NCBI GenBank assembly: GCA_027620105.1
Contig: JAQCIA010000106.1
Location: 1 to 6,940 of the forward strand
Length of the DNA: 6,940 nucleotides
From: Verrucomicrobiota bacterium
GTDB taxonomy: Bacteria; Verrucomicrobiota; Kiritimatiellia; UBA8416; JAIOPI01
Direction of reading: 5' to 3'
Positions 1 to 6,940 of the stretch are shown piece by piece. The position numbers and the translations under genes were made by a program. Numbering within the stretch: position 1 is the stretch's first letter; the number at the start of each line of letters is the position of its first letter. The notes under the pieces were generated by a model that was given only the letters and a program-made list of their open reading frames with translations, was not told the origin of the DNA and did no database searches.

Positions 1-1096
<1,096 letters not shown>

Positions 1097-1477
1097 TCAA
1101 TCTTGCTCGCGTACAAAAAACGCCATGCCGAATAGCAGGACCGTGACGATGAACGATCCGAAAAACGCGGGTGCGACGACCCCGTGGTACGTCGCCAGCA
1201 CCAGCCACAGCAGGAGCACGATGAGACCGAGCTTGACGCCTTCGGCCACCAGCGCACGGACCAGGACCTCCGCTGCGGACTGCGCTTTCCCCTTCGATGC
1301 CACCACCGCAGAAATCCATCCGGCGCATATGCTGACCGCACCACCCAAGGCTGCGGACAGCGCGCCGTCGACTCCGGCCAGAATCCCCCCGGCGAGCGTC
1401 AAGGCAGCAGTCGCGAACAACTGCCACCGCAACACGGTGTAAACCGGCTTGCGCAGGAGGCCCAGACTGGCGTTCAC
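1097..1477 (-). CDS. atpI: ATP synthase subunit I (AtpI)
   Basis: AtpI is a small membrane protein encoded first in many atp operons. It is not part of the finished enzyme and is thought to assist c-ring assembly or cation supply. Four hydrophobic segments are visible (about residues 18-35, 39-61, 79-97 and 100-122). The conserved charged pair Glu79/Lys82 lies in the AEGVKLGL stretch, comparable to GEAFK of E. coli AtpI. I chose the GTG at 1477. It gives 126 residues, the same as E. coli, with the conserved WQL/VQL at the same distance from the N-terminus. A TTG at 1495 would add six residues, but it sits only about 3 nt from the predicted transcription start and has no Shine-Dalgarno. The GTG has AGGG 10 nt upstream and GGAG 1 nt upstream, neither ideal. 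The gene abuts atpB exactly. Confidence 0.88.
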   Translation of the reverse strand: MNASLGLLRKPVYTVLRWQLFATAALTLAGGILAGVDGALSAALGGAVSICAGWISAVVASKGKAQSAAEVLVRALVAEGVKLGLIVLLLWLVLATYHGVVAPAFFGSFIVTVLLFGMAFFVREQD

Positions 1478-1504
1478 GCTCCAGACACCCTGCAAAGCCG
1501 CGCG

Positions 1505-1534
1505 ATTTTAACGGGTTGCACCAAGTATGGTCAA
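1505..1534 (-). promoter_or_regulatory. Sigma-70-type promoter of the atp operon
   Basis: On the minus strand, TTGACC (1529-1534, five of six matches to TTGACA) is followed after an 18-bp spacer by TAAAAT (1505-1510, five of six to TATAAT). It lies in the 91-nt gap between the parB stop and the preferred atpI start. Transcription would begin near 1498, leaving a leader of about 21 nt before the GTG of atpI. Promoter function is inferred from sequence only. Readthrough from parAB is also possible, as I see no terminator in the gap. Confidence 0.7.
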
Positions 1535-1568
1535 CGCATTGCGCCGCACCAATTGCCTTGTGTCATGT

Positions 1569-2408
1569 TCAGCGGAGCTTCTTGAGAATATGGTCCAGGT
1601 GATCGAGGCCCGAGTAGTGCACGATCACTTTGCCCCCGCCCTTGCGACCGGCGCGAATTTCCACGGTCGTGCCCAACCGCCCGGACATGTCTTCCTCCAG
1701 TCGGCGAAGGTCGCGGTCCGCGGCCTTCGCCGTGCGGCGCGCGCCCTGGCCACGCAGCATCCTGGCCACCAGTGCCTCGGTTTCGCGCACCGACATGCCG
1801 CGCGCCGCCACCCTGTTCGCCGCCTCGATCTGGCGCGCGCCGTCGAGCGCGAGCATGGACCGCGCATGCCCCATCTCCAGTACGCCCTCCATCACCATGG
1901 CCTGCACGGGCTTGGCCAGGCGCAGCAGCCGGAGCAGGTTGGTGGTGGCGCTGCGGGAACGCCCTACGGCGTCGGCCGCCCGCTCGTGAGTCATGTGGAA
2001 TTCGTCCACCAGCCGCTGCAGCCCCGCGGCCTGTTCCATGGGATTGAGGTCTTCCCGCTGGATGTTCTCGATCAGCGACATGGCGAGCGCGGATTCGTCG
2101 GGGACGTCGCGGACCAGCGCCGGGATTTCCTGCAAGCCGGCCAGTTGTGCGGCGCGCCAGCGCCGTTCGCCCGCGATCAGCTCGTAGAGGTCGCGATCCA
2201 GTGGGCGCACAAGCACAGGTTGCATCACTCCATGCGACTTGATCGACGCGGCAAGCTCGGCCAGGGCCTCCTGGCCCATGCGCGTGCGCGGCTGGTACTT
2301 GCCGGGGCGGATGCTGCCGACGGGCAACGTGGTCTGCGAATCGCGCGGCGCTTCGCCCGCGCCAAGCAGCGCGTCCAGACCGCGTCCCAACCCCTTCGGC
2401 TTGCTCAT
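1569..2408 (-). CDS. parB: Chromosome-partitioning protein ParB
   Basis: ParB binds parS sites near the origin, spreads as a CTP-dependent sliding clamp and works with ParA to segregate the chromosome. The 279-residue protein starts with the typical KGLGRGLDALLG (5-16). The ParB/Srx (CTPase) domain spans about 29-125 and contains QPR (39-41), the CTP-binding GERRWR motif (80-85) and ENIQREDLNP (114-123). A helix-turn-helix follows at about 139-162 (THERAADAVGRSRSATTNLL) and a C-terminal dimerisation region at about 231-279. The ATG at 2408 is fixed by the conserved N-terminus and by GAGG at 2417-2420, 8 nt upstream. The open frame extends further upstream only through parA coding sequence. 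parA ends 19 nt before it. Two parS sites occur in this window, at 5769 and 5808. Confidence 0.97.
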   Translation of the reverse strand: MSKPKGLGRGLDALLGAGEAPRDSQTTLPVGSIRPGKYQPRTRMGQEALAELAASIKSHGVMQPVLVRPLDRDLYELIAGERRWRAAQLAGLQEIPALVRDVPDESALAMSLIENIQREDLNPMEQAAGLQRLVDEFHMTHERAADAVGRSRSATTNLLRLLRLAKPVQAMVMEGVLEMGHARSMLALDGARQIEAANRVAARGMSVRETEALVARMLRGQGARRTAKAADRDLRRLEEDMSGRLGTTVEIRAGRKGGGKVIVHYSGLDHLDHILKKLR

Positions 2409-2427
2409 GATTTGTGCCTCGAATGTT

Positions 2428-3213
2428 TCATGCGGGCGCCGCCCGCCCGACGCGCTCCCGCTCGAGCACTTCCTCGGCCAGCGCCAGGTAGGCCTGCGAG
2501 CCTTTCGATTCCGGGTCCCACAGGACTGCCGGCGTGCCGTAACTCGGCGCTTCCGCGAGGCGGACATTTCGCGGCACGATGCTGCGATAGACCTTTTCGC
2601 CGAAATGCGCTTCGAGCTGATCCGATACCTGCAGCGCAAGCGTGTTGCGCGCGTCGTACATGGTGCGCAGAAGCCCGGCGATTTCGAGGTTTGGATTGAG
2701 ATTCGCGCGCACGCGCTTGATCGTGCCGACGAGATCCGACAGACCTTCCAGGGCGTAGTACTCGCACTGCATCGGGATCAGGACCGACTGCGCCGCCACC
2801 AAGCCGTTGAGCGTCAGCAGCGAAAGTGAGGGCGGGCAATCGATGAACACGAAATCGTATTCGTTCTCGACGGCGCCGAGCGCCGACTTCAGGCGGCTCT
2901 CGCGGTTCTGCAGTTCCACCAGCTCGATTTCGGCGCCGGCGAGATCCCGGTTGGCGGGCAACAGGTCGTAGCCGCCGCGCTCCGCGCGCGTGCGGATATT
3001 GGCGATCTCTCCCAGGCCGAGCAGCACGTGATAGACGGTGCGCGCGGCGGCGCGCTTGTCGACGCCGCTGCCCATGGTGGCGTTGCCCTGCGGATCGAGG
3101 TCGATGAGGAGCGTGCGCTGGCCAATCCGCGCCAGCGCCGCCGAGAGATTGACGCTGGTGGTCGTCTTGCCGACGCCACCCTTCTGATTCACCACCGCGA
3201 TGACGCGCGCCAT
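2428..3213 (-). CDS. parA: Chromosome-partitioning ATPase ParA (Soj family)
   Basis: ParA is the Walker-type ATPase that binds nucleoid DNA nonspecifically as an ATP dimer and moves ParB-parS complexes. The 261-residue protein shows the deviant Walker A motif KGGVGKTT (11-18, signature Lys11 and catalytic Lys16), Walker A' LLIDLDPQGN (35-44, Asp40) and Walker B FVFIDCPPSL (121-130, Asp125). Arg189 in MYDARNTLA and Arg218 in VPRNVRLAEAPS fall at the positions of the DNA-binding arginines of B. subtilis Soj. It lacks an N-terminal helix-turn-helix, so it is the chromosomal short type rather than a plasmid type Ia ParA. The ATG at 3213 fits the family N-terminus. The open frame runs upstream to 3435, but only through rsmG sequence. 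It starts 2 nt after the rsmG stop with a weak ribosome-binding site, suggesting coupled translation. Confidence 0.97.
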   Translation of the reverse strand: MARVIAVVNQKGGVGKTTTSVNLSAALARIGQRTLLIDLDPQGNATMGSGVDKRAAARTVYHVLLGLGEIANIRTRAERGGYDLLPANRDLAGAEIELVELQNRESRLKSALGAVENEYDFVFIDCPPSLSLLTLNGLVAAQSVLIPMQCEYYALEGLSDLVGTIKRVRANLNPNLEIAGLLRTMYDARNTLALQVSDQLEAHFGEKVYRSIVPRNVRLAEAPSYGTPAVLWDPESKGSQAYLALAEEVLERERVGRAAPA

Positions 3214-3215
3214 GC

Positions 3216-3845
3216 TCACGCGGCGCAGCGACACAAGACGAGGTGCCGCTCCGCGTCGAGTTGCGGAACCCGCAGGCGGCGCACGTCGCGGCATTGCGCA
3301 TCGGCGGGAACGCGCTGCAATTCGGCGATGGGCATTGCGCCTTTCATCGCTGCCAGGACGCCTCCCGGCACCAGCAGGTGCCGGCACGCGGTGATGAACG
3401 CGGCGAGTTCCGCGAAGCCGCGCGTGATTACGCACGCGAATGCTTCCGCCGGACGCCAGACCTGCACGCGCCCGATGTGTACCTCGGCGTTGGTGAGCTG
3501 CAGTTCGATCACCGCTTGCTGCAGAAACGCAGCCTTCTTGTGGTTGGCGTCGTTGAGCGTAACGCGGCGCGCGGGCTCGGCGATGGCCAGCGGAATTCCG
3601 GGCAGGCCAGCGCCCGAGCCAACGTCGGCCAGTGTTCCCGCTGGCAGGTGGCGCAGCACGGCGAGCGAATCAAGCAGGTGGTGACTGATCATCTTGTCTG
3701 CATCGCGAATCGCGGTCAGGTTGTAGGTCTTGTTCCACTTCGCGAGCAGTTCGAGGTAGTCGAGCAACTTGTCCTGCGCGCCCGCAGGCAAGGAAAGACC
3801 CAACGCGTCGAGTCCGCTTTGCAGTGTGGTCAAGCGCGACGTCAT
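3216..3845 (-). CDS. rsmG: 16S rRNA (guanine527-N7)-methyltransferase RsmG
   Basis: RsmG (formerly GidB) transfers a methyl group from S-adenosylmethionine to N7 of G527 in 16S rRNA. In several bacteria its loss gives low-level streptomycin resistance. The 209 residues are close to the E. coli length (207). Visible marks are [16 protein letters not shown] (33-48), HHLLDS (55-60), the SAM-binding loop [13 protein letters not shown] (74-86), the strand ending in acidic Asp99 with NHKKAAFL (101-108), ITRGFAEL (140-147), MKG (167-169) and the C-terminal [11 protein letters not shown] (193-203). The ATG overlaps the mnmG stop as ATGA (3842-3845) and lacks a clear Shine-Dalgarno, so it probably relies on ribosomes finishing mnmG. 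parA follows after 2 nt. Confidence 0.97.
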   Translation of the reverse strand: MTSRLTTLQSGLDALGLSLPAGAQDKLLDYLELLAKWNKTYNLTAIRDADKMISHHLLDSLAVLRHLPAGTLADVGSGAGLPGIPLAIAEPARRVTLNDANHKKAAFLQQAVIELQLTNAEVHIGRVQVWRPAEAFACVITRGFAELAAFITACRHLLVPGGVLAAMKGAMPIAELQRVPADAQCRDVRRLRVPQLDAERHLVLCRCAA

Positions 3846-5734
3846 GCATGCTTTTTCTGCGGCTGCGCGCCTCTTTTCAGATGCACCAGCAGCAGCGAAA
3901 TCGCCGCGGGTGTCATCCCCGAGATGCGTGCCGCCTGCCCCAGGGTCTCCGGGCGCTGCGACTCGAGCTTTTGCTGCGCTTCCTTGGACAACCCACGCAC
4001 GGCCCGGTAATCGATGTCTGTTGGCAGGGTCAGTTCTTCTTGCTGCGCGTACCGGGCAACTTCGCCTATTTGGCGGTCGATATACCCCCGGTATTTGGCC
4101 TGAATCTCCACCTGCTCAGCGACTTTCTCATCGCCGACGCCAACGCCGGCGTTATGAAATGTCATAAGTGAGCGATAACTAACTGACGGGCGACGGAGCA
4201 GCGCGGCATAGGAGTATTCCCGTTCGATGGGTTGGCCCAGAACGCGAATCGCTTCGTCGTCCGACAGGATGCTCGGCCTCACCAAGAGTTGCTCCAGCCT
4301 GTCCTGCTCCAGAGAGATGGCGTCGCGCTTCGCGGAGAAAGCCCGCCAGCGGATATCGTCCACCACACCGAGCCGCCTCCCGATTTCTGTCAACCTGAGA
4401 TCCGCATTGTCCTCGCGCAGCATCAAGCGATACTCCGCCCGGCTGGTGAACATCCGGTAGGGCTCCGACACACCGCGTGTAATCAGGTCGTCGACCAGTA
4501 CGCCCAGGTACGCCTCGTCGCGTCGCGGACACCATGCTGGCTCGCCGCGCACCTGCAATCCCGCGTTGATGCCCGCCAGCAGGCCCTGCGCGGCGGCCTC
4601 CTCATATCCCGTGGTTCCATTGATCTGGCCTGCAAAAAACAACCCGGGGACAGACTTGGTTTCCAGCGAGGATTTCAGCTGGCGCGGGTCGAAGTAGTCG
4701 TACTCGATGGCGTAACCAGGGCGCAGGATGTGCGCTCCTTCGAGACCCCGGATGGAGCGCACCAGCTCGAGCTGTACGTCGAACGGCAAGCTTGTCGAGA
4801 TGCCATTCGGGTAGATCTCATGGGTATCCAGGCCTTCCGGCTCGAGGAAAATCTGGTGACTTGCTTTGTCGGCGAAGCGATGGATCTTGTCTTCAATCGA
4901 CGGGCAATACCGTGGGCCGATACCCTTGATGACCCCGGTGTACATGGGCGAACGATCAAGCCCGCTGCGGATCAGGGCATGCGTGCGTTCATTGGTGTGG
5001 GTGATCCAGCAGGGTCGCTGGGGCGGATGCTGCTCCCTCTTGCCGAGGAATGAGAAAACGGGTTCAGGCACGTCGCCCTGCTGCAGCCCCATCACGGTGA
5101 AATCAATCGTCCGCCCATCAAGGCGCGGAGGTGTCCCGGTTTTAAGTCGACCTACTGGCAGTTGCAGATCCCGCAGGCGCGCGGCAAGCGTCACTGCAGC
5201 AGGATCCCCCGCCCGGCCCGCTTCGTAACTCTCCAATCCGACGTGCACCCGCCCGGCCAGGAAAGTCCCCGCGGTTAGCACCACCGTGCGCCCCCTGAAG
5301 CGAATGCCCAGTTGGGTTACTACACCCGCAACGCGATCGCCTTCGAGCAGAATGTCGTCGACTGCTTGCTGGAACAGGGTCAGGTTCGGTTGGTTCTCCA
5401 GCCGATGCCGAATGGCACGGCGGTAAAGAACTCGGTCCGCCTGGGCGCGCGTGGCGCGCACCGCCGGACCCTTGGACGAATTCAGGGTGCGGAACTGGAT
5501 TCCGGCCTCGTCGGTGGCCAGGGCCATGGCGCCCCCCAATGCATCGATCTCCCTTACGAGATGCCCTTTCCCGATCCCTCCGATGGAGGGATTGCAGGAC
5601 ATCTGGCCCAAAGTCTCGATGCTGTGCGTGAGCAGCAGGGTAGAGCAACCCATGCGGGCGGCCGCAAGTGCGGCTTCGGTGCCAGCATCACCGCCTGCTC
5701 CTCCACCTACACCGAAATCTCGAGGGAAATCCAT
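3842..5734 (-). CDS. mnmG: tRNA uridine-5-carboxymethylaminomethyl modification protein MnmG (GidA)
   Basis: MnmG is the FAD protein that, with the GTPase MnmE, builds the (carboxymethyl)aminomethyl group on U34 of tRNAs. The 630 residues match E. coli (629). Both catalytic cysteines are present, Cys47 in MSCNPSIGG and Cys277 in [11 protein letters not shown], the first family signature. The second signature, [20 protein letters not shown], begins at 368. [20 protein letters not shown] lies at 428-447, and the C-terminal MnmE/tRNA-binding helical domain is complete through [17 protein letters not shown] (604-620). The oddity is the N-terminal FAD-binding strand: residues 8-18 read [11 protein letters not shown] instead of a typical DVVVVGGGHAG. 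I chose the ATG at 5734 because it aligns with the E. coli N-terminus and has AGGG just upstream. An ATG at 5824 would start inside a parS site. Confidence 0.96.
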   Translation of the reverse strand: MDFPRDFGVGGGAGGDAGTEAALAAARMGCSTLLLTHSIETLGQMSCNPSIGGIGKGHLVREIDALGGAMALATDEAGIQFRTLNSSKGPAVRATRAQADRVLYRRAIRHRLENQPNLTLFQQAVDDILLEGDRVAGVVTQLGIRFRGRTVVLTAGTFLAGRVHVGLESYEAGRAGDPAAVTLAARLRDLQLPVGRLKTGTPPRLDGRTIDFTVMGLQQGDVPEPVFSFLGKREQHPPQRPCWITHTNERTHALIRSGLDRSPMYTGVIKGIGPRYCPSIEDKIHRFADKASHQIFLEPEGLDTHEIYPNGISTSLPFDVQLELVRSIRGLEGAHILRPGYAIEYDYFDPRQLKSSLETKSVPGLFFAGQINGTTGYEEAAAQGLLAGINAGLQVRGEPAWCPRRDEAYLGVLVDDLITRGVSEPYRMFTSRAEYRLMLREDNADLRLTEIGRRLGVVDDIRWRAFSAKRDAISLEQDRLEQLLVRPSILSDDEAIRVLGQPIEREYSYAALLRRPSVSYRSLMTFHNAGVGVGDEKVAEQVEIQAKYRGYIDRQIGEVARYAQQEELTLPTDIDYRAVRGLSKEAQQKLESQRPETLGQAARISGMTPAAISLLLVHLKRGAQPQKKHA

Positions 5735-5768
5735 CGCAGCCCTGGGAAAGGCCGCAATGATACGTGAT

Positions 5769-5784
5769 GGTTTCACGTGGAACC
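5769..5784. promoter_or_regulatory. parS site 2 (ParB-binding, mnmG-proximal)
   Basis: GGTTTCACGTGGAACC is a 16-bp near-palindrome with the core of the bacterial chromosomal parS consensus (TGTTNCACGTGAAACA and close variants). It has one mismatched pair (positions 5/12). It should load the ParB encoded at 1569-2408. It lies 34 bp upstream of the mnmG start codon. Confidence 0.9.
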
Positions 5785-5807
5785 ACGGCTTCGCATCCAG
5801 ACGGTGT

Positions 5808-5823
5808 TGTTTCACGTGGAACA
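5808..5823. promoter_or_regulatory. parS site 1 (ParB-binding, consensus-like)
   Basis: TGTTTCACGTGGAACA matches the chromosomal parS consensus, with the same single mismatched pair as the neighbouring site. The two sites share an identical 14-bp core in the same orientation and are 39 bp apart. Read on the minus strand, it would encode MFHVKQ in an over-extended mnmG. Confidence 0.93.
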
Positions 5824-5840
5824 TAGTCTAACGGCATAAT

Positions 5841-5853
5841 GCTGCGTCGCAGC
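5841..5853. repeat. 13-bp perfect inverted repeat
   Basis: GCTGCGTCGCAGC has two 6-bp arms around a single central base. It sits between parS site 1 and the MFS gene, just after a possible -10 (CATAAT). It has no T-run on either side, so it is not a typical terminator. It could be an operator for a dimeric regulator or a chance palindrome. Confidence 0.4.
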
Positions 5854-5899
5854 AAACAAAGGCACATGAGAGAATCGCTGCCCTTTTTCCTGTCTCCCC

Positions 5900-6940
5900 A
5901 TGATTTCCTTCGCACGGTACTCGACACTGCTGGCACTCCCAGAGGTTAAGCAGGCCTTTCTCAGCTCATTCCTGGGAAGAATTCCTATTGGAATCGCGGG
6001 GTTGGCGATTCTTCTGCTCGTCCAGGACGTCGCTGGATCCTACGCTCTGGCGGGAGTAGTCGGCGCGAGTTACGTCGTCGGACTCGCTGCGGCCGCACCG
6101 CTGTTCGGGCGGCTGATCGACAGAATCGGCCCGCGCCGTGTCCTGACTGTCTGCGCATTTCTCTATCCGGCGACGCTGCTTGCCCTGATTTTCTCTTTGA
6201 TAAGCGATGCGCCCATTGCGATGACTCTGGTGTTTGCGGCAGTGGCGGGCGCGAGCTTTCCGCCGGTTACAGCTTGCCAACGCGCCTGGCTGCGCCAGCA
6301 ACTTGGCGATGACGAGTTGCTCACCGCCGCACTTTCGCTGGACGCGATGCTGGTAGAGCTGGTGTTCATTGCCGGGCCGCTGCTGGTGGCAATCCTGGTC
6401 GCGTTGTTCTCGCCGGCGGCTGCTGTTGCCGCCGCGGCAATTTGCGGACTGGTCGGAACGCTGCAATTCCAGGGCACGCGCGCCCTCGCGACATGGCGCG
6501 TGACAGCGCAATTCGCCGGGACTCGTCTCGGCCCATTGGCCGAGCCGGGATTCGCGGTGCTATTGGGGCTCGTCACCTGCTACGCCTCGGTTTTCGGGCT
6601 GGTGGAAATCGGCGTGACCGCCTACGCGGCGCAGGCGGGTCAACCCGCGCTTGCCGGAGTCCTGCTGGCTGTCATGAGCGTGGGCAGCGCGATCGGCGCG
6701 CTCCTCTATGGAAGTCGACGCTGGCACACTACTCTTGCGCGCCAGTTCGCCTACTCGCTCGCTTTCATGGGTCTCGGAATCGTGCCCCTGGCGCTACATT
6801 GGAATCCGGTGCCTTTCGGCGCGTGGTGCGTGATCGCCGGTGTTGCCATGACGCCAACGCTCATCATTCAATCCACGCTCGTAATCAAGACGGTGCGAGC
6901 GCAGTATGCGACGGAGGGATTCACCTGGTCGGCCACTGCG
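5900..6940 (+). CDS. Major facilitator superfamily transporter (partial, 3' end beyond right edge)
   Basis: The frame stays open from ATG 5900 to the window end, 347 codons without a stop. The product is very hydrophobic, with about ten membrane segments visible (roughly 19-41, 45-67, 81-101, 105-124, 150-171, 172-189, 216-237, 247-270, 283-301 and 303-324). About two more would complete a 12-helix MFS protein. The loop between helices 2 and 3 carries MFS motif A, GRLIDRIGPRR (70-80). The N-terminal LALPEVKQAFLSSFLGRIPIG (12-31) is like uncharacterised MFS proteins annotated only as putative transporters. The substrate cannot be inferred. The ATG has no clear Shine-Dalgarno. The in-frame stop at 5867-5869 leaves little room for an earlier start. 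It is transcribed divergently from mnmG and is probably not functionally tied to it. Confidence 0.9.
   Translation, partial: MISFARYSTLLALPEVKQAFLSSFLGRIPIGIAGLAILLLVQDVAGSYALAGVVGASYVVGLAAAAPLFGRLIDRIGPRRVLTVCAFLYPATLLALIFSLISDAPIAMTLVFAAVAGASFPPVTACQRAWLRQQLGDDELLTAALSLDAMLVELVFIAGPLLVAILVALFSPAAAVAAAAICGLVGTLQFQGTRALATWRVTAQFAGTRLGPLAEPGFAVLLGLVTCYASVFGLVEIGVTAYAAQAGQPALAGVLLAVMSVGSAIGALLYGSRRWHTTLARQFAYSLAFMGLGIVPLALHWNPVPFGAWCVIAGVAMTPTLIIQSTLVIKTVRAQYATEGFTWSATA

Larger units (their letters stand above)
5735..5899. other. Divergent intergenic region between mnmG and the MFS gene
   Basis: This 165-bp region separates the leftward mnmG cluster from the rightward transporter gene and must hold the promoters for both. 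It contains two parS sites and a 13-bp perfect dyad. A possible plus-strand -10 (CATAAT, 5835-5840) has only a weak -35 (TTCACG, 5811-5816) that lies inside a parS site. On the minus strand the best I find is TTGCTG and TAGACT with a 19-bp spacer, which is poor. No DnaA box was seen. Confidence 0.6.

Noticed and set aside
1496..1568. Rho-independent terminator after parB
   Set aside because: I find no stem followed by a T-run on the minus strand in this gap.
2424..2439. Possible third parS, TGTTTCATGCGGGCGC, between parA and parB
   Set aside because: Only the left half-site matches. The right half lacks the GTGAAACA arm.
1527..2699. 390-codon plus-strand ORF opposite parB and part of parA
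   Set aside because: It is long only because high-GC codon use removes stops on the opposite strand. The parB and parA motifs on the minus strand are decisive, and this product shows no domain.
3243..4010. 255-codon plus-strand ORF opposite rsmG and the mnmG end
   Set aside because: It is antisense to two conserved genes and has no recognisable motif.
5681..5713. Compensated frameshift as the cause of the odd MnmG N-terminus
   Set aside because: The other two minus-strand frames do not restore a hydrophobic strand (one gives Arg/Trp-rich sequence, the other a stop). Length is conserved, so substitutions explain it better.
5735..5899. oriC or DnaA-box cluster near the parS sites
   Set aside because: No TTATCCACA-like boxes or AT-rich unwinding element are visible in the region.
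5966..6511. 181-codon minus-strand ORF opposite the MFS gene
   Set aside because: It is rich in Arg, Gln and Ser, as expected from reverse reading of a membrane-protein gene. The plus-strand frame has membrane helices and MFS motif A.

Overview
This is a compact, high-GC chromosomal segment of ordinary housekeeping genes from a proteobacterium, most likely a gammaproteobacterium of the Xanthomonadales/Nevskiales type. That placement rests on the conserved order mnmG-rsmG-parA-parB-atpI-atpB-atpE, and on an AtpB whose C-terminal half reads like the Xanthomonas-type subunit as I remember it. No alignment was run. There are no mobile elements, CRISPR arrays, tRNAs or rRNAs.

Minus strand, right to left: mnmG (tRNA wobble-uridine modification), rsmG (16S rRNA methylation), parA and parB (chromosome segregation), atpI, atpB, and the start of atpE, which runs off the left edge (F1Fo ATP synthase). 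The genes are tightly packed. mnmG and rsmG overlap by 4 nt, rsmG and parA are 2 nt apart, parA and parB are 19 nt apart, and the atpI stop codon touches the atpB start codon. The only break, between parB and atpI, holds a good sigma-70-type promoter (TTGACC, 18-bp spacer, TAAAAT) that should drive the atp operon. Its predicted start site also argues for a GTG start of atpI at 1477.

Plus strand, right end: after a 165-bp divergent intergenic region, a major facilitator superfamily transporter gene opens at 5900 and runs off the right edge. The intergenic region carries two near-perfect parS sites (ParB-binding 16-mers) 39 bp apart, plus a 13-bp perfect dyad. The parS sites, the parAB genes and the mnmG context together suggest the segment lies near the chromosomal origin.

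The most surprising detail is in mnmG. The otherwise well-conserved protein has its first FAD-binding beta strand and glycine motif (typically DVVVVGGGHAG) replaced by [11 protein letters not shown]. Each of the six differences is explained by one base change, several of them T to G. This is either a cluster of base-calling errors or a striking active-site change. I see no undescribed system in this window.
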